Part shown: positions 9,983 through 19,131 of the stretch, piece after piece
How positions within the stretch are numbered: position 1 is the stretch's first letter
Layout: each line of letters opens with the position of its first letter
Assembly: GCF_030866745.1 (NCBI RefSeq)
Contig: NZ_CP133016.1
Location: 2,032,001 to 2,096,000, forward strand
Source: Sphingomonas flavescens
GTDB taxonomy: Bacteria; Pseudomonadota; Alphaproteobacteria; Sphingomonadales; Sphingomonadaceae
Direction: 5' to 3'
DNA length: 64,000 bases
Program-made: the position numbers and the translations under genes
The notes under the pieces: generated by a model
The model's input: only the letters and a program-made list of their open reading frames with translations
What the model was told of the DNA's origin: nothing
Databases searched by the model: none

Positions 9983-11736
9983 CGGGCAACCACGTCTTCA
10001 TCTCCTACGCGCGAGCCGACGAGCCGCTCGCAAGCCGGATCGCCGACCAGTTGCGAAGCCATGAATTCGAGGTCTGGCGAGACGACGAGCTTCCCGTGCA
10101 CCGCGCCTATGCCGAAGTGATCGAAGAACGAATCGTCGGCGCCAAGGCCGTACTGGTCTTGTGGTCGGCGGAGGCTGCGAAGTCGCAGTGGGTGCGCGCG
10201 GAGGCGGATTCGGCGCGCAGCCGGCTGACCCTGGTGCAGGCGACGCTCGACGGCACCATCCCGCCACTGCCATTCAACCAGATCCAGTGCGCCGACCTCA
10301 AAGGCTGGGACGGCGAACCCACGGCGCCGGGCTGGCGCAAGCTGGTTGGCAGCGTGTCGGAACTCGCGGGAACGCCAGCCACGACCGCGAGCAAGCGAAG
10401 CGCCGCGCGTGAGCTGTCGGTTTGCGTGCTCCCGTTCCAGAACATGAGCGGCGACCCGGAGCAGGAATATTTCAGCGACGGCATTAGCGAGGACATTACG
10501 ACCGATCTTTCGCAAGTCTCGGCGCTGGAGGTCATCGCCCGCAACACCGCTTTCACTTTCAAGGGCCGCTCGGTCAACGTGTGCGAGGTCGCGCGCGAAC
10601 TGGAGGTAACCCATGTCCTCGAGGGCAGCGTGCGGAAAGTCGGCGACCGCGTGCGGATCAATGCCCAACTCATCGACGGCCGCACTGGCGGGCACGTGTG
10701 GGCGGAGCGCTACGATCGCGACCTCACCGACATCTTCACCATCCAGGACGAGATTTCCGAAGCCATCGTCAAAGCGCTGAAGCTAAAGCTGCTGCCTCAA
10801 GAGAAGAAGGCCATCGAGCAACGGCGGACTAGCAGTCCCGAAGCGTACAACCTGTACCTGCTGGCGCGGCAATATTGGGTGACGGGCAATCATGGGGACG
10901 TCCGCCGTGAAGAACGCGTGATGCGGATTTGCAGCCGGGCGGTGGAAATCGATCCTTACTACGCGGACGCTTGGGCGCTGCTGGCAATCGCCCAGTCCAG
11001 CCTTTGCTACCAATACGGTCGCGAGATGGACGACGGATTCGCCGCCGCCAATGCGGCTCTGTCGATCGACCCCTCAATCCCGCAGGCACGGCTGCCGATC
11101 GTGCGGCGGCTTCTCCATCGCGGTGAAGATGAAAAGGCCGCAGCCGAAATGGAGGCGGCGATTCGCAACGGCGAGGATTCGTGGGAGGTGAACCGCGAAG
11201 CTGGCCGGTTCTTCCTTAACCGCCGAGAAGTGGAGCGCGCCACGCACCATTACGAGCGGGCGGTGGAATTGGTCGATGACGACTTCCACACCTGGGCGAT
11301 GCTTTCGACCTGTTATCGGGCACAGGGCGATACCGCGAAGCTGCGGCACGCCGGCACGAAAATGATCTCAGAAGCCCGCCGCGCGGTGCAGCAGGACCCG
11401 AGCAACGGCGCGGCGCTCGGCATCCTTGCGGGCGGTCACGCTCTCCTAGGCGAGAAGGAGCGGACGCGCGAGTGGATCGAGCGGGCGATGCTGGTCGATC
11501 CCGATAACCTCAACATGCGCTACAATTTCGCCTGCGTGCTTGCCGGCTACGTCGGCGACAAGGATGCCGCGATCAAAATGCTGGCGAGCACTTTGCCACT
11601 AGCGCCCGCGCATGTCGCAAAGATTGCAGCAACCGACCCCGATCTCGATCCCCTGCGCGATGATCCAAGGTTCGCGGCGCTGCTGGAGCAGTCATCGCAG
11701 CGGCACGAGATCGACCAGCCGCAGCGCGTTAGCTGA
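9979..11736 (+). CDS. TIR domain - FlgO/TolB-like domain - TPR protein
   Basis: About 585 residues from GTG 9979. Residues 1-130 are a TIR domain: HVFISYARADE at strand A, and SQWVRAE with Trp71 and Glu75, where Glu75 matches the catalytic Glu of NAD-cleaving TIRs. Residues 140-270 match the domain next to TPRs in CadC/adenylate-cyclase-like proteins (VCVLPFQNMSGDPEQEYFSDGISEDI; VLEGSVRKVGDRVRINAQLIDG). The rest is TPR-like helices. It has no transmembrane helix. The longer frame opening at 9829 lies inside DUF4242 and is not used. It may be a signalling or defence-type NADase; the role is inferred only. Confidence 0.85.
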   Translation: MTGNHVFISYARADEPLASRIADQLRSHEFEVWRDDELPVHRAYAEVIEERIVGAKAVLVLWSAEAAKSQWVRAEADSARSRLTLVQATLDGTIPPLPFNQIQCADLKGWDGEPTAPGWRKLVGSVSELAGTPATTASKRSAARELSVCVLPFQNMSGDPEQEYFSDGISEDITTDLSQVSALEVIARNTAFTFKGRSVNVCEVARELEVTHVLEGSVRKVGDRVRINAQLIDGRTGGHVWAERYDRDLTDIFTIQDEISEAIVKALKLKLLPQEKKAIEQRRTSSPEAYNLYLLARQYWVTGNHGDVRREERVMRICSRAVEIDPYYADAWALLAIAQSSLCYQYGREMDDGFAAANAALSIDPSIPQARLPIVRRLLHRGEDEKAAAEMEAAIRNGEDSWEVNREAGRFFLNRREVERATHHYERAVELVDDDFHTWAMLSTCYRAQGDTAKLRHAGTKMISEARRAVQQDPSNGAALGILAGGHALLGEKERTREWIERAMLVDPDNLNMRYNFACVLAGYVGDKDAAIKMLASTLPLAPAHVAKIAATDPDLDPLRDDPRFAALLEQSSQRHEIDQPQRVS

Positions 11737-11745
11737 TGATGGCGC

Positions 11746-12312
11746 TCAACTCGCTCGATCAGTCGGCGGCGTGCCGACGGAAATCAGTTTAAGGCGGAAG
11801 CGCAGAACGCTGTTGCCGGGGATCGGTCCCGTGTCTTCGGGGCCGTAACCGAGCTCCGGCGGAATCCAGACGATCCAATCGTCGCCTGGGCGCATGAGCT
11901 TCAGCGCTTCGGTAAAGCCGGGCACGAAGCGGCCGACATCGCCCGTGATCGGCTCGCCGCGATCGAAGCTGCTGTCGAACTTCTCGCCCGTCGTCAGCGT
12001 ACCTTCGTAATCAAACGTCACCTGATCGCCGTCGACGGGGTGCGCACCCTTCTTCGGACCCGATTTGACCACATAATATTGAAGGCCACTTTTGGTGGTG
12101 ACGACCCCGCGCGCCTTGCCGTTGCGAACCAGGAAATCGGGGCCGGGCTTGGTCGTCGGGGGCTTTGCCGTGGCGGATGCGGTAGATCGCTTTGCTTTGG
12201 ATGAACGTAACTTCGGCGGCTTATCCTTCACCGTCGAAGCTGGCGCTGGCGCGGTGATCGCGAGCGAGGCCAACACCGTAACGGCAGTGCGGAGCATGGA
12301 ACGCGGCATCAT
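11746..12312 (-). CDS. Exported FKBP-type peptidyl-prolyl isomerase
   Basis: A 188-residue protein with a signal peptide (about 1-25), a Lys/Ser/Pro-rich linker, and an FKBP domain from about residue 75 (TTKSGLQYYVVKSG, VTFDYEGTLTTGEKFDSSFDRGEP, IPPELGYG). It would act on proline bonds in the periplasm. The ATG overlaps the stop of the upstream cyclophilin gene (ATGA), which makes a two-isomerase operon. Confidence 0.92.
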   Translation of the reverse strand: MMPRSMLRTAVTVLASLAITAPAPASTVKDKPPKLRSSKAKRSTASATAKPPTTKPGPDFLVRNGKARGVVTTKSGLQYYVVKSGPKKGAHPVDGDQVTFDYEGTLTTGEKFDSSFDRGEPITGDVGRFVPGFTEALKLMRPGDDWIVWIPPELGYGPEDTGPIPGNSVLRFRLKLISVGTPPTDRAS

Positions 12313-12947
12313 TTGACGCGCGTCGCCTTCAGAATTTTCACCTGCGGTTCGAGCATCTGCCCTTTCATGACGCCGGCGCCCTTCGTCGGGGAGGTCGGCG
12401 CGTTCCAGATCTGCTTCACCACATCCATGCCTTCGATCACATGACCAAAGGCGGCAAAGCCGTTGGCGTCCCCGCCTGGGCCCCCGGCGTCGAGCCCCGG
12501 CATATCGGAGAGCAGAATGAAGAAGTCGGACTTCGCGGTTCCCGGACCGGCATTGGCCATGGAGATGGCGCCCGCGGTGTTCTTGATCCCGGTCTGGCTC
12601 GTGGGCTCGTGCGCGATCCCCGAAAATAGCTTGCGGGCGTCGGTGGTAATGCCGCCCTGGATCAGGCCGCCGTCGCCGCCCTTGCCGTCGGCGACGTGCA
12701 TCGCGCGGTAGAAGTTCTGGCCATCGAAGCGGTGGCTGTCGACGTACCGGAGGAAGTTCGCCGTGGTGATCGGCGCGCGGCCCCGATCGAGTGCGATGAC
12801 GATCCGGCCAAGGCTGGTTTCAAGGGCCACTGGAACGAGATCTTCGGCCGGCGCTGGTGACGCCGCAGGTGATGGCGGGGACACTTGGGCGAGAGCTTGC
12901 GCCGGGAGCGCAGCGGCCAGAAGTGATGCAAGGATGAGCCGTTTCAT
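12309..12947 (-). CDS. Exported cyclophilin-type peptidyl-prolyl isomerase
   Basis: A 212-residue protein with signal peptide MKRLILASLLAAALPAQALA and a cyclophilin domain: ETSLGRIVIALD, TTANFLRYVDSHRFDGQNFYRAM, IQGGITTDA, GAISMANAGPGTAKSDFFILL, FAAFGHVIEGMDVV. The open frame extends upstream to 13391, but that part lies in ctaB on the other strand; ATG 12947 gives the signal peptide and normal length. It is translationally coupled to the following FKBP gene and divergent from ctaB. Confidence 0.93.
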   Translation of the reverse strand: MKRLILASLLAAALPAQALAQVSPPSPAASPAPAEDLVPVALETSLGRIVIALDRGRAPITTANFLRYVDSHRFDGQNFYRAMHVADGKGGDGGLIQGGITTDARKLFSGIAHEPTSQTGIKNTAGAISMANAGPGTAKSDFFILLSDMPGLDAGGPGGDANGFAAFGHVIEGMDVVKQIWNAPTSPTKGAGVMKGQMLEPQVKILKATRVK

Positions 12948-13038
12948 GTGAGCGGCATAGCAAAGCCAAGATGAACATCGCCAGCCTTCCGCTGGGACGG
13001 GCTTTTCCTCTTCCGGCCAACGCCTTATAGGCGCCGGC

Positions 13039-13947
13039 ATGCCAACCCTGGAGATGTCGAATCCAGCCGCGCTGCCGGCCGACTGGCGCGATTTCGTCGC
13101 GCTGACGAAGCCGCGCGTGATGTACCTGGTTGTCTTCACCGGATTGTGCGGTTTGCTGGCCGCGCCGGCCATGCCGCCGCTGGTACTAGGCTTTACTGCG
13201 ATCCTGTGCATCGCGCTTGGCGCGGGCGCCTGCGGGGCGCTCAACCAATGGTACGAGGCTGACATTGACGCCAAGATGCGGCGGACCGCCAACCGCCCGC
13301 TTCCCGCCGGCCGGATGGACCGCGAAGCCGCGCTGCATTTCGGCGTTGGGCTGGGCGCGTTCTCGGTGCTGCTGATGGGCCTCGCGACCAACTGGCTGGC
13401 GGCCGCGCTGCTCGCCGCGTCGATCCTTTTCTACGTGCTAATTTACACCGTGTGGCTGAAGCCGCGCACGGCGCAGAATATCGTCATCGGGGGCGCCGCG
13501 GGTGCCTTTCCGCCGCTGATTGGCTGGGTCGCCGCCACCGGGCAAGTGGCGACGCTGCCGGTGCTGCTGTTCGCCATCATTTTCCTGTGGACGCCGCCGC
13601 ACTTCTGGGCGCTGAGCCTGTTCGTCCGGTCGGACTATGCGGCGGCGGGCATTCCGATGCTGCCAGTGGTGTCGGGACCCGAGACCACGCGTCGCCAGAT
13701 CTTCATCTACACGCTGCCGATGGTGGCTGCCGCGATTGCGCCGTGGCCGCTGGCCCTGACGGGCGCCGTTTACGGAATTAGCGCCGCCGTGCTCAGCTTC
13801 GTATTCCTCGTGCTGGCGGGGCGGGTCGCCGCCAACCGCGCGACAGAGCCCGCCGACATGGGTCCGGAAAAGCATCTGTTCGCTTATTCGGTATTTTATC
13901 TCTTCGCCTTGTTTGCGGTGCTGGTGGCGGACCGGTGGCTGGCGTGA
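13039..13947 (+). CDS. ctaB: Haem o synthase (protohaem IX farnesyltransferase)
   Basis: A 302-residue UbiA-family prenyltransferase with about nine membrane helices, which adds a farnesyl group to haem b for haem o and then haem a of the oxidase. The prenyl-diphosphate motif runs from Asn69 to Asp77 (NQWYEADID), followed by [12 protein letters not shown]. It ends in a GTGA overlap with the next small gene, which starts a long coupled series of oxidase assembly genes. Confidence 0.97.
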   Translation: MPTLEMSNPAALPADWRDFVALTKPRVMYLVVFTGLCGLLAAPAMPPLVLGFTAILCIALGAGACGALNQWYEADIDAKMRRTANRPLPAGRMDREAALHFGVGLGAFSVLLMGLATNWLAAALLAASILFYVLIYTVWLKPRTAQNIVIGGAAGAFPPLIGWVAATGQVATLPVLLFAIIFLWTPPHFWALSLFVRSDYAAAGIPMLPVVSGPETTRRQIFIYTLPMVAAAIAPWPLALTGAVYGISAAVLSFVFLVLAGRVAANRATEPADMGPEKHLFAYSVFYLFALFAVLVADRWLA

Positions 13948-14075
13948 CGCAAGCCGAGGACGAGGTTATCCGTCAGCGCCAGCGCAGCCGCGCGCGCGTT
14001 ACGGCCTTGCTGCTGGGCGCGTTCGTCGTGCTGCTTTTCTTCATCACCATCGCGAAGACGGGGATGAATTGGTGA
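13944..14075 (+). CDS. Small membrane protein between ctaB and ctaG (CoxF-like)
   Basis: A 43-residue protein (GTG 13944 to TGA 14075), too short for most gene callers. A charged N terminus ([14 protein letters not shown]) is followed by one transmembrane helix ([18 protein letters not shown]) and ends KTGMNW. It overlaps ctaB and ctaG by GTGA on both sides. This place in alphaproteobacterial oxidase clusters is often held by a short single-helix protein called CoxF or 'oxidase assembly'. A role in assembly is inferred from context. Confidence 0.8.
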   Translation: MTQAEDEVIRQRQRSRARVTALLLGAFVVLLFFITIAKTGMNW

Positions 14076-14623
14076 ACACGGTCGTGGCGCCGCAGAACCA
14101 TAAGAAGGTCCTGCTGATTTTGCTCTCTATCATTGGCGCGATGGTCTTGCTGACGGCCTTCACGCCTCGACTTTATCAGGCTTTTTGCGAAGCGACGGGA
14201 TTCGGCGGCACACCCCTGCGGGCCGAGCGCGCGCCTGGCGCGGTAGCGGGCAAGATCAGCATCCGTTTCGATGCCAACATTCACCCCGGACTGCCGTGGC
14301 GCTTTGAACCCGAACAGACGACGGTGCAGATTAAGCCCGGTGCGAAGACGCAGATCTTCTACCGCGCGCAAAACCTCAGCGCGCGCCCGTGGACCGGGCA
14401 GGCCGTGTTCAACGTCACGCCTGACCAGGCCGGCAAATATTTCAACAAGATCCAGTGCTTCTGCTTTTCCGAGCAGACGCTGAAACCGGGTGAGAAGGTC
14501 GACATGCCCGTGCTGTTCTTCGTCGACCCGAAGATCCTCAAGGATCCGGACACCAAGGACATCAGCGAGATCACGCTGAGCTACACATTTTACCCAGTGG
14601 AAACAGGCACCGCTGCCCGCTAG
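14072..14623 (+). CDS. ctaG: Cytochrome c oxidase assembly protein CtaG/Cox11
   Basis: A 183-residue copper chaperone that delivers copper to the CuB site of subunit I. One N-terminal transmembrane helix (about 11-30), Cys39 in the FCEATGFGG stretch, and the copper motif Cys129-Phe-Cys131 in KIQCFCFSEQTL are present. The periplasmic beta domain contains the usual RFDANIHPGLPWRFEP. The start is GTG 14072 by GTGA overlap with the small gene before it. Confidence 0.96.
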   Translation: MNTVVAPQNHKKVLLILLSIIGAMVLLTAFTPRLYQAFCEATGFGGTPLRAERAPGAVAGKISIRFDANIHPGLPWRFEPEQTTVQIKPGAKTQIFYRAQNLSARPWTGQAVFNVTPDQAGKYFNKIQCFCFSEQTLKPGEKVDMPVLFFVDPKILKDPDTKDISEITLSYTFYPVETGTAAR

Positions 14624-14660
14624 AGGCGGAGCAAAGCGAACTTAGGGGAAGCTCAACAAT

Positions 14661-15479
14661 ATGGCCGCCACGAAGAACCATGATTATCACCTGGTCGAGC
14701 CGGATCCCTGGCCGCTGATCGGCGCCATGACCGCCGGCATCATGTTCGGCGGCCTGGTGATGTGGTTCCACGCCAACGAATACGGCAAGTTCATCTTCGG
14801 CCTCGGCCTGCTCGGCGTGCTCGTCACCATGTACAATTGGTGGGGCAACACGATCCGTGAGGCGCACGGCGGCTATCACACTCCCGTCGTCCAGCTTCAC
14901 CTGCGCTACGGCATGATCATGTTCATCGCCTCCGAGGTGATGTTCTTCCTAGCCTGGTTCTGGGCCTTCTTCGATGCGTCGCTGTTCCCATCCGCGGTGG
15001 ACGCAGTGGGCGGTCACTGGCCGCCAAAGGGCATCGAGGTGCTCAATCCGTGGGGTTTCCCGCTGCTCAATACGATGATCCTGCTGTGCTCCGGCACGAC
15101 GGTCACCTGGGCGCACCATTCCCTGATCCACGGCAATCGCGACGGGCTAAAGCTCGGCCTGCTGCTGACGATCCTGCTCGGCGCGACCTTCACGTTCGTG
15201 CAGGGCTGGGAATATGCGCATGCGCCGTTCGCCTTCAAAGGCAGCATCTACGGCTCGACCTTCTTCATGGCGACGGGCTTCCACGGTTTCCACGTGCTGG
15301 TCGGCACGATCTTCCTGATCGTTTGCCTGATCCGCGCCAACCGCGGCGACTTCACGCCCAAGCAGCATTTCGGCTTCGAAGCCGCCGCCTGGTACTGGCA
15401 CTTCGTCGACGTCGTGTGGCTGTTCCTGTTCACCGTCATCTACGTGTGGGGCGGTTGGGGCGCGCCGCACGCGGGGTGA
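14661..15479 (+). CDS. ctaE: Cytochrome c oxidase subunit III
   Basis: A 272-residue polytopic subunit with seven predicted helices. Typical stretches are seen: HDYHLVEPDPWPLIGA at the N terminus, GMIMFIASEVMFFLAWFWAFF, TVTWAHHSLIHG, YGSTFFMATGFHGFHVLVGTIFL, and EAAAWYWHFVDVVWLFLF near the end. It supports the core subunits I and II in the inner membrane. GGGGAAG lies upstream of the ATG. It overlaps the DUF983 gene by GTGA. Confidence 0.97.
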   Translation: MAATKNHDYHLVEPDPWPLIGAMTAGIMFGGLVMWFHANEYGKFIFGLGLLGVLVTMYNWWGNTIREAHGGYHTPVVQLHLRYGMIMFIASEVMFFLAWFWAFFDASLFPSAVDAVGGHWPPKGIEVLNPWGFPLLNTMILLCSGTTVTWAHHSLIHGNRDGLKLGLLLTILLGATFTFVQGWEYAHAPFAFKGSIYGSTFFMATGFHGFHVLVGTIFLIVCLIRANRGDFTPKQHFGFEAAAWYWHFVDVVWLFLFTVIYVWGGWGAPHAG

Positions 15480-15847
15480 TTTCAAAGGACAAGCCTGCCG
15501 TTTCCTCCGCTCGCGCGGCGCTCCAGGGCCTGTGCCCGCGCTGTGGCGAGCGGACCTTGTTTGCCGGCCTGGCGAGTTTCGCGGACCGCTGCCGCGCCTG
15601 CGGGCTCGATTTCGCCAGCTTCAACGTCGGCGACGGCCCTGCAGCGTTCCTGATCTTCATCGTCGGGACGATCACCGTGGTCGGAGCACTGGTGCTGGAC
15701 GGCGCGGCGTCGCCGCCCTGGTGGGTTCACCTGATCTGGATCCCGATCGCAACAGCGCTGACGATCGGCGGTCTGCGCGTTTCCAAGGGATGGCTACTCG
15801 CACAGGAGTATAAGCACCGCGCGCGTGAAGGACGGATCGCGGAATGA
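15476..15847 (+). CDS. DUF983 membrane protein
   Basis: A 123-residue protein from GTG 15476 (GTGA overlap with ctaE). It has a zinc ribbon, Cys20-x2-Cys23 and Cys39-x2-Cys42, followed by NVGDGPAAFLIFIVGTITV and two membrane helices. DUF983 genes are regularly found between ctaE and surf1, so an oxidase-assembly function is likely but unproven. Confidence 0.9.
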   Translation: MISKDKPAVSSARAALQGLCPRCGERTLFAGLASFADRCRACGLDFASFNVGDGPAAFLIFIVGTITVVGALVLDGAASPPWWVHLIWIPIATALTIGGLRVSKGWLLAQEYKHRAREGRIAE

Positions 15848-16440
15848 TACGGCGGTTGCCCATCATCCCGACGATCCTCGTGCTCGCCGCCGTCGCCACC
15901 ATGATCGGCCTGGGCTTCTGGCAGCTGCAACGGGCGCGGTGGAAGGACGGCCTGATCGCGCGCTATGCGCAGGCGGAGAAGCTCCCCCCAGTTGAATTTC
16001 CGACCGTGCCGACCCCCGATGCGCAGCTTCCGCTTTTTCGTCACGCGACGGGCATGTGCTTTCGCACCATCGGCGAGCGGACGGCCGCGGGGGAAAACCA
16101 AGGCGGCGAGCCCGGCTTCGTCCACATCGTGGATTGTGCGACCGGCGCCGAAGGGCCTGGCATGAGCGTAGAGCTCGGCTGGTCGAAGAATCCCAATGCG
16201 CGCGCGCAGTGGCGCGGCGGGCTGGTCAGCGGCGTCATCGCGCCTGACAGCAAGACGCGGCTGCGGCTGGTCGCCGCCAGTGCACCGCCAGGCCTCGAGC
16301 CTAGCGCGCCACCGTCGCTGGACGCCATCCCGAACAACCACCGTTCCTACGCGCTGCAATGGTTCGCTTTCGCGCTCACGGCACTGATCATTTACGGATT
16401 GGCGGTCCGCAAGCGGCTGGCGGGAGGTGCGTCGCGATGA
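15844..16440 (+). CDS. SURF1 family oxidase assembly protein
   Basis: A 198-residue protein with two terminal transmembrane helices (about 7-24 and 172-190) around a periplasmic domain. The hallmarks GLGFWQLQRARWKDGLI near the N terminus and NNHRSYALQWFAFA near the C terminus are present. SURF1 helps insert haem a into subunit I. It is coupled by ATGA to DUF983 and to the M16 peptidase. It is a little shorter than typical members (about 230). Confidence 0.93.
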   Translation: MIRRLPIIPTILVLAAVATMIGLGFWQLQRARWKDGLIARYAQAEKLPPVEFPTVPTPDAQLPLFRHATGMCFRTIGERTAAGENQGGEPGFVHIVDCATGAEGPGMSVELGWSKNPNARAQWRGGLVSGVIAPDSKTRLRLVAASAPPGLEPSAPPSLDAIPNNHRSYALQWFAFALTALIIYGLAVRKRLAGGASR

Positions 16441-17657
16441 TGCAGCTCAGTACCCTTGCCAATGGGCTGCGCGTTGCGACCCGGCCGATGCAAAGCGTCG
16501 AGACGATCGCGGTTGGGCTGTACGCGGCAACTGGCTCGCGAAACGAGCCGGCGCACCTCAATGGCGTTGCACACCTGTTCGAGCACATGGTGTTCAAGGG
16601 CGCAGGCGGGAAGTCGGCGCGCGAGATCAGCGAACTGGTCGAGGATGTCGGCGGCGACTTCAACGCGTCGACCGATCGCGAGCTGACTGCCTTTTACCTA
16701 AGCCTATTGGCACCCGACCTGGACCTCGGCGTGAACCTGCTGGCTGACCTGATCCGCCGTCCGCACTTCGACCCGCAGCACCTAGAGCTGGAGAAGAAGG
16801 TGGTGCTGCAGGAGCTGGCCGAGGCGAACGACACGGCGTCGGACCTAGTGTTCGATCTGCTGCAGGAAGCGAGCTTCGCCGACCAGGCGATCGGGCGATC
16901 GGTGCTTGGCGATCAGCGGACCATCGGCGCGGTGACGCCGGACGACCTGCAGGACTGGCTGCGGACGCAGTATGTGCCAGGGTCGCTGGTCCTCGTCGGC
17001 GCCGGCAAGCTGGAGCATGCGCGCCTAGTGGACTTGGCGGAGAAAGCGTTCGGCTCAATGCCGGAGGGTATAGCCCTTGCCGAGGATCGCGCCCGCTTCA
17101 CCGGCGGCCGGCGCAACGGTCGTCGCAAGAGCGCGCAGGCCCATGTCGCTCTCGCAATGGCGGCGCCGGAGTGGAGCGCCGCCGACGCTTACGCCTCGCA
17201 ATTGTTCGCGGACGTTGTTGGTGCGGGCTCGTCGTCCTGGCTGTTCCAGCAGCTGCGCGAAGATCAGGGGCTCGCTTATTCCGTAGCGGGCGGGACGCAG
17301 AACTACGCCGATACGGGCATGTTCTGGTGTTATGCCGCCAGCGATCGCGACAATGCGGCTCATGTCCACGCGGAGATCGAGCGCGTGCTCGCGGATGCGG
17401 CAGCGGGTCTCGGGCAGCGCGACCTCGAACGGGCGCGGGCCTTGGCCAAGGCGGGCATGATGATGAGCCTGGAAAGCTGCTGGGGGCAGGCGAGCTATCT
17501 GGCCACCCGCTTGCTGCGGGACCGGGAACTGATCGAACCGGCCGAGATCGTTGCGCGACTTGATGCGGTCACACTTGATGAGGTGCGAGCGGTAGGTGAG
17601 CGCATGATCGCCGGGCCACGCGCGTTGGCGAGCGTCGGCGCCAAGCTGGCCGCGTGA
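16437..17657 (+). CDS. M16 family zinc peptidase (processing-protease-like)
   Basis: A 406-residue single-unit M16 peptidase. The inverted zinc motif is His46-x-x-Glu49-His50 (AHLFEHMVFKG), with the further acidic ligand in the VVLQELAEANDTASD helix and a C-terminal R/Y region (SSSWLFQQLREDQGLAYSV). ATG 16437 overlaps the SURF1 stop, and GGGAGG lies ten bases before it; the frame opening at 16359 lies inside SURF1. The substrate is unknown. Confidence 0.93.
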   Translation: MMQLSTLANGLRVATRPMQSVETIAVGLYAATGSRNEPAHLNGVAHLFEHMVFKGAGGKSAREISELVEDVGGDFNASTDRELTAFYLSLLAPDLDLGVNLLADLIRRPHFDPQHLELEKKVVLQELAEANDTASDLVFDLLQEASFADQAIGRSVLGDQRTIGAVTPDDLQDWLRTQYVPGSLVLVGAGKLEHARLVDLAEKAFGSMPEGIALAEDRARFTGGRRNGRRKSAQAHVALAMAAPEWSAADAYASQLFADVVGAGSSSWLFQQLREDQGLAYSVAGGTQNYADTGMFWCYAASDRDNAAHVHAEIERVLADAAAGLGQRDLERARALAKAGMMMSLESCWGQASYLATRLLRDRELIEPAEIVARLDAVTLDEVRAVGERMIAGPRALASVGAKLAA

Positions 17658-18517
17658 GCGATCTGCTCACGATCGTCGCCGAACCGTGGGCCGACTGGGG
17701 CCTGATCGATTCGGGACATGGCGAGAAGTTCGAGCGCTATGGGCGATACAAGGTCGTCCGGCCGGAGCCGCAGGCGATGTGGGCGCCGGCGCTGCCGGAA
17801 TGGGATGCCGATGCGACCTTCATGCCGGGATCGGATGAGGAAGGCGGTGGGCGCTGGGTCGAGCAGCGTCCGGTCGAGCGCCAATGGCCTCTCGCCCGCG
17901 ACGGCGTGAAATTTCAGGCGTCGCTGACGCCGTTTCGGCACCTTGGATTCTTCCCGGACATGGCCCCGCAGTGGGATTGGATGCGCGAGCGCGCGGCCGA
18001 CGCCGACGTGCTCAACCTGTTCGGATATACCGGCGTCGGCAGTCTCCTGCTGAGTGAGGCGGGCGGCCGGCTGGTGCATGTCGACGCGTCGAAGAAGTCG
18101 GTCGAGCAGGGCAAGGAAAATGCTGCGCTGTCGGGAATGGCCGACCGGCCGATCCGCTGGATCGTCGACGACGCCAGCAAGTTCACCGCGCGCGAGGTGC
18201 GCCGCGAGCGGCGCTACGATGGTATATTGCTGGATCCCCCGAAGTTTGGGCGCGGGCCGACGGGCGAGGTGTGGCGACTCGAGGAAAATCTCGCGCCGCT
18301 GCTGGCGGACTGCCGGCGGTTGCTCGATGCCGACAGCCGTTTCCTCGTGCTGACCGTCTACGCGGTTCGCATGTCGGCGCTGGCCATCGGCGAACTGGTC
18401 AAGCAGACGTTTAGCGACCTCGGCGGCGAGGTGGTGTGCGGCGAGATGGCCGTGCGCGAAGAGGCTCGCGGTCTGCTGCTCCCGACTGCGATCTTCGCCC
18501 GGTGGAGTCGCGACTAG
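17654..18517 (+). CDS. Class I SAM-dependent RNA methyltransferase (RlmI-like)
   Basis: A 287-residue Rossmann methyltransferase. VLNLFGYTGVGSLLLSEAGG is the SAM-binding loop, and HVDASKKSVEQGKENA and DGILLDPPKFGRGP (DPPKF catalytic box) are typical of the RlmI/RlmK group that makes 5-methylcytosine in 23S rRNA. No PUA domain is present, so the target may differ. GTG start by GTGA overlap with the M16 gene; convergent with ccmB by four bases. Confidence 0.88.
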   Translation: MSDLLTIVAEPWADWGLIDSGHGEKFERYGRYKVVRPEPQAMWAPALPEWDADATFMPGSDEEGGGRWVEQRPVERQWPLARDGVKFQASLTPFRHLGFFPDMAPQWDWMRERAADADVLNLFGYTGVGSLLLSEAGGRLVHVDASKKSVEQGKENAALSGMADRPIRWIVDDASKFTAREVRRERRYDGILLDPPKFGRGPTGEVWRLEENLAPLLADCRRLLDADSRFLVLTVYAVRMSALAIGELVKQTFSDLGGEVVCGEMAVREEARGLLLPTAIFARWSRD

Positions 18518-19131
18518 GTTCGACCAGCGCGGATCGCCGCGCCCGCGACGAACGGCGCCCCTGCTGTAAGCAGTAGCGCTACTGCGGTTTCGAGCAGCAA
18601 TGCGTCGGCTACGCCAAAGATCAGCAGCGGGACGGTGAGCGGAAGCAGCAGGAGCCCGGCAAGCGCGCCTGCCCGTGGGAGTCCCGCGATGACCGTCGCG
18701 ACGGCGACCGCGAGCGCAGCTAGTGCGACGGTCCCAACTGCCAAGGCGGCTTCAGCACGAAGGAGTGCCGATCCATCCATGCCGAGCAAGGCAGCCCCGG
18801 GCAGCGCGGCGAGCAGTAACAGCGGCCCGAAAGTGAGCCAGTGAGCGGTGATCTTGGCAACCGCGATGCTCTCGTCGGTGAGTCCGCAGATCGTCAGCTG
18901 ATCGAGGACGCCGTCGGCACGGTCAGGTTCGATCAATCGTTCTATGGGAAGCAAAGCGGCGGTCAGCGCGGCGATCCACAGGACACCGGGACCGATGCGG
19001 GCAAGGATGCGTGCGTCCGGCCCCACGGCGAACGGCATCAGTGCAATCACCAGAACGAAGAAGGCGATGGGCAGCCAGGCCTGGCCCTGCAGCGCTCGTC
19101 GAACATCCCTCGCGATCAGGGCGCCGATCAT
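18514..19131 (-). CDS. ccmB: Haem exporter protein CcmB
   Basis: A 205-residue permease with six hydrophobic segments; the stretch IEPDRADGVLDQLTICGLTDESIAVAKITAHWL is characteristic of CcmB. It works with CcmA in cytochrome c maturation, in the ABC complex that releases haem-loaded CcmE. ATG 19131 overlaps the ccmA stop (ATGA); the longer frame to 19425 lies in ccmA. ccmC is not adjacent here. Confidence 0.93.
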   Translation of the reverse strand: MIGALIARDVRRALQGQAWLPIAFFVLVIALMPFAVGPDARILARIGPGVLWIAALTAALLPIERLIEPDRADGVLDQLTICGLTDESIAVAKITAHWLTFGPLLLLAALPGAALLGMDGSALLRAEAALAVGTVALAALAVAVATVIAGLPRAGALAGLLLLPLTVPLLIFGVADALLLETAVALLLTAGAPFVAGAAIRAGRT

